Of a stretch of DNA of 7,772 bases, positions 1 through 6,612 are shown in pieces; positions within the stretch are counted from its first letter, which is position 1; every line of letters begins with the position of its first letter. A program made the translations under genes and the position numbers. Under the pieces are notes generated by a model. That model searched no databases. It was not told the origin of the DNA and was given only the letters and a program-made list of their open reading frames with translations. The DNA is taken from the NCBI GenBank assembly GCA_030044295.1, contig JASHWB010000275.1, positions 1 through 7,772 on the forward strand. The letters run 5' to 3'. Origin of the DNA: Candidatus Acidiferrales bacterium. GTDB taxonomy: Bacteria > Acidobacteriota > Terriglobia > Acidiferrales > UBA7541.

Positions 1-1243
1 ACGGCGGCAAAATGTAAATCACATTTCCGAGCGGCCGCAGTAGCACGCCCCGATCGATAAAGAAATTGTATAGCTTCGGCCCCAGACTCGAGAAATAGCC
101 AGGGTCGTCGACTTTCAGCTCGACCGCGGCCACCGTGCCGATCGATCGAACGTCTCCCGCCGCGGGGTGCTCGCGGATTGCCGCCAATCGCTCGCGATGA
201 ATTTCCGAAATGGAGGTGATTCGCTCGAAGACCGGCTCGCGCTCGAAAATTTGCAGGCTCGCAACGGCTGCCGCGGCGGCGATCGGGTTCCCAGTATACG
301 AATGCCCGTGGTAGAAGGTCCGCGAAGACTCGGGTCCCTGAAAGGCTGCATGAATCTCGTCCGTGCAAACAGTCGCTGCCATCGGCAGCACGCCGCCCGT
401 CAGTCCTTTCGATAGACACATCAGGTCAGGTACGACGCCGGCAAGCTCGCCCGCGAACATCCGCCCGCATCGTCCGAACCCCGTCAGTACCTCGTCATCG
501 ATCAGCAGCACGCCAAATTCCGTGCACAACTGGCGCACGCGCTGCAAAAATTCCACCGGGTGGACAATCATCCCGCCCGCGCCCTGCAGCAGCGGCTCCG
601 CGATTACCGCCGCGATTTCGTCATGCTTTTCTTCGAGCAAACGACGCAACTTCTCCGTGCAGTCGATGTCGCACGTCACGCGCGTTTTGCCTACTGGACA
701 GCGATAGCAGTACGCCGAGTGCACTCTATGAACCGGAAACAGCAGGCTCGTAAATGATTCCGTGAAGCCCGAATCGTCGCCCACGGACATTGCGCCAACG
801 GTATCGCCGTGATACGCGTGTTCCAGCGCCACAATTCCTTTTTTCTCGGGCCTCCCGACGTTCCTCCAGTACTGGACAGCCATCTTCAGAGCCACTTCCA
901 CGGCCGTCGAGCCGTCGTCCGAGAAAAAAATGTGCTTGAGTTGTGATGGAAGCACCGTCCGTAAGCGCGCTGCGAGCTTTTCCACAGTCTCGTTCGTGAA
1001 TCCCGCCAGCAGCACATGGTCGATTCGCGCGGCCTGCTCCGCAATAGCCGATACGATTGCCGGGTGTCCATGCCCGTGCAAATTCACCCACCACGAGGAA
1101 ATGCCGTCGATGATTCGCCGCCCGTCGTCCGTGTAGAGATACACGCCTTCGGCCTTCTTCACGCGAATCGGTAGCGGATCGCTGGCCGGCGTGAACGGAT
1201 GCCAGATTTGCAGTTCTTGGTTCATCACCGGCTTCAAACTCAT
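1..1243 (-). CDS. bioA: BioA, adenosylmethionine-8-amino-7-oxononanoate (DAPA) aminotransferase, 3' end cut by window edge
   Basis: A cytosolic PLP enzyme that converts 8-amino-7-oxononanoate (KAPA) to 7,8-diaminopelargonate, usually with SAM as amino donor; this is the third-last step of biotin synthesis. The reading frame is open for 414 codons to the left edge. Against E. coli BioA (429 aa, from memory), about 30-40 C-terminal residues are missing. Visible landmarks are WHPFT near the N-terminus, SSWWVNLHGHGHP, YHGDT, EPLLQGAGGM, LLIDDEVLTGFGR with the PLP-nitrogen aspartate at residue 250, and CLSKGLTGG with the Schiff-base lysine at 279 (E. coli D245 and K274). RPLGNVIYILPP lies at the edge, with Arg403 matching E. 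coli R391. The position of E. coli Tyr17 is Phe here. A four-cysteine patch (C179, C182, C191, C195) is absent from E. coli BioA. The ATG overlaps the bioD stop by 4 bases (ATGA), so translation is probably coupled; GAAAGG lies about 10 bases upstream. Identification is very secure. The amino donor (SAM or lysine) cannot be told from sequence alone. Confidence 0.96.
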   Translation of the reverse strand, partial: MSLKPVMNQELQIWHPFTPASDPLPIRVKKAEGVYLYTDDGRRIIDGISSWWVNLHGHGHPAIVSAIAEQAARIDHVLLAGFTNETVEKLAARLRTVLPSQLKHIFFSDDGSTAVEVALKMAVQYWRNVGRPEKKGIVALEHAYHGDTVGAMSVGDDSGFTESFTSLLFPVHRVHSAYCYRCPVGKTRVTCDIDCTEKLRRLLEEKHDEIAAVIAEPLLQGAGGMIVHPVEFLQRVRQLCTEFGVLLIDDEVLTGFGRCGRMFAGELAGVVPDLMCLSKGLTGGVLPMAATVCTDEIHAAFQGPESSRTFYHGHSYTGNPIAAAAAVASLQIFEREPVFERITSISEIHRERLAAIREHPAAGDVRSIGTVAAVELKVDDPGYFSSLGPKLYNFFIDRGVLLRPLGNVIYILPP

Positions 1244-1875
1244 GCTTCAAAAGCCTTTCGGTCGAAATGTTTCTTGTATGCGGCCAGCAGCGCGCGCCGG
1301 TCGATTTTCTGCAGAAACGGAAGCCATCCAACCACGGCAATATCTCCGTAACGCTCAATTGCTTTGCGATTTTCCAGATTTGGTTTTCCCACCAAGATCA
1401 CGCCACGGATGTTCAGTTGCGCCGCTCGCAACGCCGCCAGCGAAAGCAGCGTGTGATTGATCGTCCCAAGCGAAGTGCGCGAAACCAGCAGAACGGGAAA
1501 CCCGAGTTGACGCATCAAGTCGGTCATCAACTGCGTCCCGTTAATCGGCACCAGTGCGCCCCCCGCGCCCTCCGCAATCAGATTCTGCTTTGCGGCAATC
1601 CGGGGCGCCTTTATCCTGCGCAGCTCAATTCGCTCACCGGCCATCCGCGCCGCCAGATGGGGCGAGACCGGCGGCGAAAAAATGTAAGTCTCGTGTACTG
1701 TCCGGCTGGTCGGGATTTCCGCGAGCCGCATCACCGTGTTTCGATCCGTGCCCTCGCGCGAGCCGGTTTGAATCGGCTTCCAGTAAATCGCGTCGAGCGC
1801 CGCGCAGAGCAGCGCCGACACAGCCGTTTTGCCGACTCCGGTGTCCGTCCCGGTGACGAAAAAACGCTCAGCCAT
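1240..1875 (-). CDS. bioD: BioD, ATP-dependent dethiobiotin synthetase
   Basis: Closes the ureido ring of dethiobiotin from 7,8-diaminopelargonate, CO2 and ATP; the penultimate biotin step, in the cytosol, usually as a homodimer. The protein is 211 aa, within the family range (E. coli about 225). It shows the P-loop GTDTGVGKT at residues 9-17 (Lys16), YWKPIQTG with the substrate/carbamate lysine at 33, SPH at 71-73, EGAGG at 102-106, and SRTSLGTINHTLLSL, matching the VVGVKLGCINHAMLT stretch of the E. coli enzyme. The stretch between the P-loop and KPIQTG is about five residues shorter than in E. coli, as in other homologs with the YWKPIQTG form. The ATG overlaps the end of bioF by 8 bases (ATGGCTGA) and the TGA overlaps the bioA start by 4, so it is the third gene of a tightly coupled operon. 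No motif is missing. Confidence 0.96.
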   Translation of the reverse strand: MAERFFVTGTDTGVGKTAVSALLCAALDAIYWKPIQTGSREGTDRNTVMRLAEIPTSRTVHETYIFSPPVSPHLAARMAGERIELRRIKAPRIAAKQNLIAEGAGGALVPINGTQLMTDLMRQLGFPVLLVSRTSLGTINHTLLSLAALRAAQLNIRGVILVGKPNLENRKAIERYGDIAVVGWLPFLQKIDRRALLAAYKKHFDRKAFEA

Positions 1876-3067
1876 GCGCTACGCTGGCGCTCCGGCTTTT
1901 GCCCAGGGATTCGCTCGCCGCACGTAGCACATCGGCCAGCCGCCGCGCTTCGTCTTTCGTGATGTGGCTCGTAAGCGAAATGCGAATCCGCGCTGTTCCC
2001 GGCGGCACCGTCGGCGGACGAATCGCCCTCACCGCGAATCCGGCGTGCTGCAGCTCGCTTGCAGCGTGCAGCGCCGCTTCGTTGCTCCCAAGAATCACCG
2101 GGACGATGTGCGTCGAACTCGCGCCACAGTCGATCTCCGCAGCTGCCAAACTGGCGCGCAATTCGTCGGCGAGCTCGCGCAAGTGTGCGCGCTCGCTATC
2201 TGCTGCCCGCGCCAGAGCCATCGCCGCGTGAATCTGCCCCGCGAAATATGGCGGCGTCGCCGTGCTGAAAATAAACGTCCTTGCGCAGTTGATCAGAAAA
2301 TCCTTCAGCGCGCGGCTTCCGCAGACGAACGCTCCCGCGCTCCCCAGCGCCTTGCCGCACGTGTGAACGATCGCCAGCGCCTCGCGCTCGATTCCGAGTT
2401 CCGTGGCCAGACCGCGTCCCTGCGGTCCGCGAACGCCCGTCGCGTGGGCCTCGTCGACCATGAGTGCCGCTCCGTATTTCTTTCCAAGTCGCAGCATTTC
2501 GGCGAGCGGCGCCACATCGCCTTCCATACTGAACACGCTTTCCGTAACGATCAGCCGCGCTCCCACGCCTGTCGCGTGTTCGCGCAACGCTTTTTCCAAG
2601 AATGCAGTGCCGCGGTGAGGGAAGATCACCTTCGTCGCGCCCGAAAGTCGCATGCCATCGATCAAGCTGGCATGGTTCAGCGCGTCGGAAAATACTACGT
2701 CGCCGGGCCGCAGCAGGGAACTGAGCAGTCCGATGTTGGCCGAGTATCCGGAGCCGAAATAGAGCGCGGTTTCTGTTCCGGCAAACGCCGCGAACTCAGC
2801 CTCCAATTCCTGCCATTCGCGCGCATTTCCCGATAGCAGACGCGAGCCCGTCCCGCCAACGCGCTCCGAGCGGACAACCGATTCTGCGATAGCTGCTTTT
2901 AGCCGAGGATCGCTTGCCAGCCCAAGATAATCATTCGATGAAAGGTCGATGCCGGCGGGAATATCGAGCGTGCGGAACTGCGAAATCTCTCGCAGCGAAG
3001 CCAGTTCTTGTCCGATTCGCTGCTGCATGAACGCGCCGCCACTCGCGCCGTCGGGTATCTCAGGCAT
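1868..3067 (-). CDS. bioF: BioF, 8-amino-7-oxononanoate (KAPA) synthase
   Basis: A PLP-dependent alpha-oxoamine synthase that condenses pimeloyl-ACP or pimeloyl-CoA with L-alanine, releasing CO2, to give KAPA; the first committed step of ring assembly. The protein is 399 aa (E. coli 384). Motifs in order are SSNDYLGLA around residues 43-51, GTGSRLLSG, YFGSGYSANIG, DALNHASLIDG, VDEAHATG with Asp205 and His208, and HTCGKALGSAG with the PLP lysine at 239 (E. coli D204, H207, K236). RIRISLTSHIT near the C-terminus is also typical. The chosen ATG overlaps the bioB stop by 8 bases (ATGCCTGA), has GAGAG about 10 bases upstream and gives a length close to the family. A second ATG at codon 14 (position 3028) is possible but has a poorer ribosome-binding context. 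The operon position between bioB and bioD fits its role. Confidence 0.96.
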   Translation of the reverse strand: MPEIPDGASGGAFMQQRIGQELASLREISQFRTLDIPAGIDLSSNDYLGLASDPRLKAAIAESVVRSERVGGTGSRLLSGNAREWQELEAEFAAFAGTETALYFGSGYSANIGLLSSLLRPGDVVFSDALNHASLIDGMRLSGATKVIFPHRGTAFLEKALREHATGVGARLIVTESVFSMEGDVAPLAEMLRLGKKYGAALMVDEAHATGVRGPQGRGLATELGIEREALAIVHTCGKALGSAGAFVCGSRALKDFLINCARTFIFSTATPPYFAGQIHAAMALARAADSERAHLRELADELRASLAAAEIDCGASSTHIVPVILGSNEAALHAASELQHAGFAVRAIRPPTVPPGTARIRISLTSHITKDEARRLADVLRAASESLGKSRSASVAHG

Positions 3068-4013
3068 GTTGCAACGCTCTCATGCCCAGAGTCTCGAATA
3101 GCCGCGTGTCGTCGTCCGCGCCCGGATTCGGAGTGGTCAGTAACTTTTCGCCAGTGAAGATCGAATTGGCGCCTGCCACAAAGCACAGCGCCACCGCCTC
3201 CGGAGACATTTGCCGCCGTCCCGCCGCCAGTCGCACCATGGAGGCTGGCATTAGGATTCGCGCCGTCGCGATCGTCCGCACCATTATGAGCGGGTCGAGT
3301 TCCTCGGCATTCGCGAGAGGCGTGCCTTCGCTGCGTACCAGCATATTGATCGGAACGCTTTCCGGGTGTGGATCGAGCCGCGCGAGCTGTTCGAGCAGCC
3401 CGATGCGGTCCTCATCGGTCTCGCCCATCCCCAAAATTCCTCCGCTGCAAACGGTGATTCCCGCCTTGCGCACGTATCCGATCGTCCGCAGGCGATCCTC
3501 ATAAGTCCGAGTACTGATGATGTCGCCGTAGAACTCCGGCGAGGTGTCCAAGTTGTGGTTGTATGCTGTTAGCCCCGCATTTTTCAGTTCCTGCGCCTGC
3601 GATTCGGTTAGCATCCCGAGCGTGCAGCAAACCTCCATATCGAGTGCCGCCACGCCGCGCACCATTTCCAGCACGCTATCGAATTCTTTTCCGTCGTTCA
3701 CCTGCCGCCACGCCGCGCCCATGCAAAACCGCGTCGCTCCTTCGGACTTCGCGTTCCGCGCCGCTGCCAGCACCTCGCCAGGATTCATCAGCGGCTCGCG
3801 TTCGACGTGCGTCTTGTAATGGGCGCTCTGCGAACAATAGGCGCAATCCTCCGGGCATCCGCCCGTTTTGATCGAAAGCAGCCGGCACATCTGCACTTCG
3901 TCCGCGCGGTGAAATTCGCGGTGCGACAGCTGTGCGCGAAAGATCAGCTCCGGCAGCGGCAGCCGGTAAATGGCGCGAATCTCATCGCGCGTCCAGTCGT
4001 GGCGGAGATTCAT
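3060..4013 (-). CDS. bioB: BioB, biotin synthase (radical SAM)
   Basis: Inserts sulfur between C6 and C9 of dethiobiotin, the last biotin step, using a [4Fe-4S] cluster with SAM and a sacrificial [2Fe-2S] cluster. The radical-SAM motif CPEDCAYC places cysteines at 53, 57 and 60, exactly the E. coli numbers when translation starts at the ATG at 4013. The [2Fe-2S] ligands are all present: Cys97 (FCMGAAW), Cys129 (EVCCTLG), Cys189 (VCSGG) and Arg261 (MVRLAAGR). YNHNLDTSPEFY and PINMLV are also typical. The protein is 317 aa and lacks the roughly 30-residue C-terminal tail of E. coli BioB; many bacterial BioBs are this short. An in-frame TTG six bases upstream (4019) would sit only 3 bases from the ribosome-binding site, so the ATG is preferred. 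It is the first gene of the operon. Cys130 next to the cluster ligand Cys129 is a small oddity, where E. coli has Met. Confidence 0.97.
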   Translation of the reverse strand: MNLRHDWTRDEIRAIYRLPLPELIFRAQLSHREFHRADEVQMCRLLSIKTGGCPEDCAYCSQSAHYKTHVEREPLMNPGEVLAAARNAKSEGATRFCMGAAWRQVNDGKEFDSVLEMVRGVAALDMEVCCTLGMLTESQAQELKNAGLTAYNHNLDTSPEFYGDIISTRTYEDRLRTIGYVRKAGITVCSGGILGMGETDEDRIGLLEQLARLDPHPESVPINMLVRSEGTPLANAEELDPLIMVRTIATARILMPASMVRLAAGRRQMSPEAVALCFVAGANSIFTGEKLLTTPNPGADDDTRLFETLGMRALQHA

Positions 4014-4020
4014 CGGCAAT

Positions 4021-4026
4021 ATCCTC
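4021..4026 (-). promoter_or_regulatory. Ribosome-binding site deciding the bioB start
   Basis: Reading on the minus strand, GAGGAT lies 7-9 bases before the ATG at 4013 but only about 3 bases before the alternative TTG at 4019. The spacing therefore supports the ATG. Confidence 0.6.
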
Positions 4027-4045
4027 GTTGGCAGCCCTCAAACAT

Positions 4046-4074
4046 ATCAAAATCCGAATCGGTCGACGTGGCAA
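4046..4074 (-). promoter_or_regulatory. Candidate sigma70-like promoter of the bio operon
   Basis: On the minus strand, TTGCCA (4074-4069, 5 of 6 to TTGACA) is followed after 17 bases by TTTGAT (4051-4046, 4 of 6 to TATAAT). A start near 4039 would leave a leader of roughly 25 bases before the bioB ATG. The -10 match is modest and short AT-rich stretches are easily overread, so this is tentative. No clear promoter for the divergent methyltransferase was found in the same interval. Confidence 0.38.
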
Positions 4075-4088
4075 ATCTCGGTTCTCAG

Positions 4089-4123
4089 GGCCAGCCGTTT
4101 GCAATTCGCGCGCAAACGTGGCC
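4089..4123. repeat. Imperfect inverted repeat in the bioB/methyltransferase divergent region, candidate operator
   Basis: On the plus strand, GGCCA-GC-CGTTTGC is followed by a 9-base spacer and GCAAACG-TGGCC. The two 12-base arms are perfectly complementary apart from a 2-base insertion in the left arm. It lies about 15 bases upstream of the proposed bio -35 box and about 46 bases before the methyltransferase start, where a shared regulator could act. It does not fit the BirA operator (TTGTAAACC / GGTTTACAA with a longer spacer), the BioR box (TTATMKATAA) or BioQ-type sites as I remember them. It could also fold as an RNA hairpin if the methyltransferase transcript begins upstream of it. Confidence 0.5.
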
Positions 4124-4169
4124 GGTTTGGTTTAGCATGTGCGCCGCAGCCGAAGTCTCGATATAGCTA

Positions 4170-5204
4170 ATGGACGATCTGACGCGCCTGCCCGCCACCG
4201 ATCCAACAGACCTTTTTCGCGTCCGCGACAGCCTCTACGGCCCGGAACTCGTCGGCGCTGCCGTCATCGGCCTCGATTTCTTCACTCACTTAGCCCATTC
4301 TCCCGCCGACGCGCAAACGCTCTGCCGCGAGTTGAGCATGGCCGAGCGCCCCGCGGACGTTATGCTTACCTACTTCTGCGCTCTCGGTCTGCTCGAGAAT
4401 AGGAGCGAAAGTTTCCACGTCACCGACAGAGCGCGCGAGTTCCTCGTTCGCGACTCACCCTGGTTTCTTGGCCCGTTTTATGCCTCGTTTGCTGAGCGCC
4501 CGGTCGCCCGCAGCCTTCTCGAAGTCTTGCGCACCGGAAAGCCTTCAGTCTGGGCCAGCAACAAAGCGCGCAAGCCATGGGCTGAGGCGATGGAAGACGA
4601 CGCATTCGCGCAGCAATTCACCGCGATCATGGACGCGCGCGGCCTTTATCTCGGTCCCGCCATGGGCCGCGAACTCGACCTGGGCGCCCATCATCGCGTC
4701 CTCGATATCGGCGGGGGCTCCGGAATTTACGCCTGCTGCCTCGTGGCTGCGCATCCTCATCTCCGCGCCACGGTCCTCGAAAAACCGCCGGTGGATCGCG
4801 TCACGCGTCAGTGTGTCTCCCGCCGCGGCTACTCGGACCGCGTGGACGTCGTCACCGGAGACATGTTCGCCGCTCCGCTGCCATCGGGTTTCGACGTGCA
4901 CCTTTGGTCCAACGCCTTGCACGACTGGGGAGCCGCCACAGTGAAGTCGCTTCTCGCCAAATCGTTCGCGGCGCTGCCGCCCGGCGGCATGGTCGTGATT
5001 CACGACGCCCACGTCAACCGCGAGAAAAATGGCCCGCTCGCCGTCGCTGCTTATTCAGTTTTTCTGATGGCTTCCACGGAAGGGAAGTGCTACTCAATCG
5101 GAGAAATGGACTCCATGTCGGCTGAAATCGGCTTTCGCAATTTTCGATATCGTCCGACGGCCGTCGATCACAGCGTCATCACCGCCCGCAAACCCAGCTC
5201 GTAG
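4170..5204 (+). CDS. SAM-dependent O-methyltransferase, plant-COMT/HIOMT-like (methyltransferase family 2)
   Basis: A 344-aa class I SAM-dependent methyltransferase. Residues about 10-100 resemble the helical winged-helix dimerisation domain of the acetylserotonin/caffeate O-methyltransferase family (VRDSLYGPELVGAAV, LDFFTHLA, LCRELSMAERPADVML, ALGLLE). The C-terminal Rossmann domain carries motif I VLDIGGGSG at 177-185, an acidic ribose-binding position in the following strand (VLEKPPV), VVTGDMF, and SNALHDWG with His251-Asp252, equivalent to the catalytic-base LHDW motif of the plant enzymes. PPGGMVVIHDA follows. An in-frame TAG six bases upstream and family-like N-terminal sequence support this ATG, but the ribosome-binding site is weak. 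It is divergent from bioB and ends 18 bases from the convergent transsulfuration gene. The substrate is unknown; small phenolic or polyketide-type hydroxyls are usual for the family. BioC is also a SAM methyltransferase but lacks this N-terminal domain, so this is not BioC by sequence. Confidence 0.85.
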   Translation: MDDLTRLPATDPTDLFRVRDSLYGPELVGAAVIGLDFFTHLAHSPADAQTLCRELSMAERPADVMLTYFCALGLLENRSESFHVTDRAREFLVRDSPWFLGPFYASFAERPVARSLLEVLRTGKPSVWASNKARKPWAEAMEDDAFAQQFTAIMDARGLYLGPAMGRELDLGAHHRVLDIGGGSGIYACCLVAAHPHLRATVLEKPPVDRVTRQCVSRRGYSDRVDVVTGDMFAAPLPSGFDVHLWSNALHDWGAATVKSLLAKSFAALPPGGMVVIHDAHVNREKNGPLAVAAYSVFLMASTEGKCYSIGEMDSMSAEIGFRNFRYRPTAVDHSVITARKPSS

Positions 5205-5222
5205 CCGCTTGCGTCCTCGGCT

Positions 5223-6410
5223 CTACCCCAATGCCGCCACGGTCTTTCTGGCCGTCCGCGCTCGCTCAACTTCCGCGAGGCCTCCCAACAGGTCCTCGAC
5301 CAGGTCCTCGTGATTCTCGCACCCCGGGGACAGGCGCAGCAGCATGTCCGACAGCCCCAGTTCCGCGCGTGCTTCTGCCGGAATCGATGCATGCGTCATG
5401 CTTGCCGGATGGCAGATCAGCGACTTCACTCCGCCCAGGCTCTCCGCCAGCGCGAAATACCGCCGCGAAGACGCGAACGCCACCACCTCTTCCTGTGTTC
5501 CTGCCAGTTCAAACGACACCATTCCGCCAAACCCGCTCATCTGCTTGCGCGCAATCTCGTGGCCTGGATGCGTCGCCAGCCCCGGGTAATAGACGCGCCG
5601 CACCAGCGGATGGCCGTTCAGCGCGTTCGCGATCGCCTCGGCGTTTTCCTCGTGCCGCTGCATCCTCAATTCCAGCGTTTTCAGCCCCCGCAGCGTGAGC
5701 CAACAATCAAACGGCGAAGGAATCCCCCCCGTTGCGTTCTGTAGATATTTCACCGGCTCGAAAATAGCCTGATCATTCGCCAGCACCGCTCCTTGCACCA
5801 CGTCCGAGTGCCCAGCCAGGTATTTCGTCACGCTGTGAACGACCAGGTCCGCGCCCAGCTCAAACGGTCGCTGAAATACCGGCGTCGCGAACGTGTTATC
5901 GACCACCATCACCGCCGCATGCGCGTGGGCGATTTTCCCGACTGCCTCGATGTCCGTAATCAACAGCCGCGGGTTCGTAGGCGACTCGATCCAGATGATT
6001 CGCGTCTTGGAATTGGTCGCCGCTTCCACGGCCTTCAGATTGCCCGTGTCGATCTGCCGTACCACCACGCCGATCGGCAGGAACACGCGGTTCAGAATCC
6101 TGTAGGTCCCTCCATAGACGTCCAACGGAATGATGATTTCGTCGCCCGGCCGCAGGTACGCCTGCAAAATCGCGTTCTCCGCCGCTAAGCCGGACGAGTA
6201 TGCCGCCGCGTACTTCGCGCTTTCCAGCTCCGCCAGCACCGTCTCCAGCCGTTCCCGCGTCGGATTATTGGTCCGTGAGTATGAATATCCTTTGTCCTGC
6301 CCGGGACCGTCCTGTTCGTATGTCGACGTTTGAAATATCGGAGCGATCAGCGAGCCGGTTTCCGGCTCCGACGGCTGCCCCGCATGGATCGTCTTGGTCG
6401 CGAATTTCAT
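5223..6410 (-). CDS. Cystathionine gamma-synthase/gamma-lyase family PLP enzyme (MetB-like)
   Basis: A 395-aa PLP enzyme of the Cys/Met metabolism family, full length and cytosolic, normally a tetramer. The MetB reaction joins an O-acylhomoserine with cysteine to give cystathionine; close relatives cleave cystathionine or take sulfide directly. Visible motifs are TIHAGQ at the N-terminus, YSYSRTNNPTR with PLP-contacting Tyr44 and Arg46, YSSGLAA, DVYGGTYR, ESPTNP, VVDNTFATP, HSVTKYLAGHSD with the Schiff-base lysine at 196 (E. coli MetB K198), and ESLGGVKSL with PASMTHAS. Lys329 in GGVKSL replaces the glutamate found there in E. coli MetB and in human gamma-lyase (E339), so exact specificity is uncertain. 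The upstream SAM riboswitch argues for methionine or homocysteine supply. AAGGGAG lies 7 bases before the ATG, supporting this start. Family assignment is secure; synthase versus lyase versus sulfhydrylase is not. Confidence 0.92.
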   Translation of the reverse strand: MKFATKTIHAGQPSEPETGSLIAPIFQTSTYEQDGPGQDKGYSYSRTNNPTRERLETVLAELESAKYAAAYSSGLAAENAILQAYLRPGDEIIIPLDVYGGTYRILNRVFLPIGVVVRQIDTGNLKAVEAATNSKTRIIWIESPTNPRLLITDIEAVGKIAHAHAAVMVVDNTFATPVFQRPFELGADLVVHSVTKYLAGHSDVVQGAVLANDQAIFEPVKYLQNATGGIPSPFDCWLTLRGLKTLELRMQRHEENAEAIANALNGHPLVRRVYYPGLATHPGHEIARKQMSGFGGMVSFELAGTQEEVVAFASSRRYFALAESLGGVKSLICHPASMTHASIPAEARAELGLSDMLLRLSPGCENHEDLVEDLLGGLAEVERARTARKTVAALG

Positions 6411-6417
6411 CTTCGTG

Positions 6418-6424
6418 CTCCCTT
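6418..6424 (-). promoter_or_regulatory. Strong ribosome-binding site of the MetB-like gene
   Basis: AAGGGAG on the minus strand, 7 bases before the ATG at 6410; it fixes the start. It lies about 190 bases beyond the riboswitch aptamer. CTCCC in the leader (about 6566-6570) could pair with GGGAG, but five base pairs at that distance is weak evidence for sequestration. Confidence 0.7.
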
Positions 6425-6459
6425 GAGTGCGATAAACAGCTTCAACGAGTGAGCCGAAC

Positions 6460-6475
6460 GGAGTTGCGGAACTCC
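6460..6475 (-). other. Leader hairpin 2, between riboswitch and start codon
   Basis: A perfect 6-bp stem, GGAGTT / AACTCC, with a 4-base loop, about 50 bases before the MetB-like start codon. No run of T follows on the transcribed strand, so it does not look like an intrinsic terminator. It sits right behind the larger hairpin at 6479-6511, and the two may form part of the riboswitch expression platform. Confidence 0.45.
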
Positions 6476-6478
6476 TTC

Positions 6479-6511
6479 ATTCTTCGCCTCGATGAGACCA
6501 GGACGAAGAAT
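6479..6511 (-). other. Leader hairpin 1, candidate expression-platform stem
   Basis: Arms ATTCTTCG (6479-6486) and CGAAGAAT (6504-6511) are perfectly complementary over 8 bases, extended inward by CCT/AGG past one unpaired base. It lies in the leader about 100 bases downstream of the aptamer. It lacks a trailing T tract, so a Rho-independent terminator is not supported. Confidence 0.5.
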
Positions 6512-6612
6512 TGCTCCGGAACTCGGTGCCTGCACCTACACTCGCGCATTGCTTCGACTGCACTTGGGAGTGGAATCATCAAGCGACCCGCTGTGGCGGA
6601 CCAGTTGAGGAT

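Noticed and set aside
1..1243. bioA as a broken pseudogene because its frame does not end in the window
   Set aside because: The frame is continuous for 414 codons with all active-site motifs in register with E. coli; it simply runs past the left edge.
726..1358. A 210-codon minus-strand frame overlapping bioA and bioD
   Set aside because: It is a shifted reading of bioA and bioD, whose own frames carry all family motifs. Its composition is Arg/Gly rich with no domain.
1267..2836. Long plus-strand open frames (231 and 290 codons) opposite bioD and bioF
   Set aside because: They are antisense to well-supported genes, rich in Arg, Pro and Ala, and match no family. High-GC codon use on the true strand produces such open frames.
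4089..4123. BirA operator upstream of bioB
   Set aside because: The arms GGCCA/CGTTTGC and the 9-base spacer do not fit TTGTAAACC with its longer spacing; only a partial GTTT/AAAC resemblance is seen.
4170..5204. Calling the methyltransferase BioC because it neighbours bio genes
   Set aside because: It has the N-terminal dimerisation domain and LHDW motif of family 2 O-methyltransferases, which BioC lacks.
5205..5222. Bidirectional terminator between the convergent methyltransferase and MetB-like genes
   Set aside because: The 18-base gap has only a weak 4-base complementarity and no T tract.
6460..6511. Leader hairpins as an intrinsic terminator for the SAM riboswitch
   Set aside because: Neither stem is followed by a run of T on the transcribed strand.
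6442..6579. A 45-codon minus-strand open frame between the riboswitch and the MetB-like gene (starting MIPLPSAVEAM)
   Set aside because: There is no convincing ribosome-binding site, the composition is Arg-rich, and the frame runs through the leader hairpins. A leader peptide cannot be excluded, but nothing supports it without conservation.
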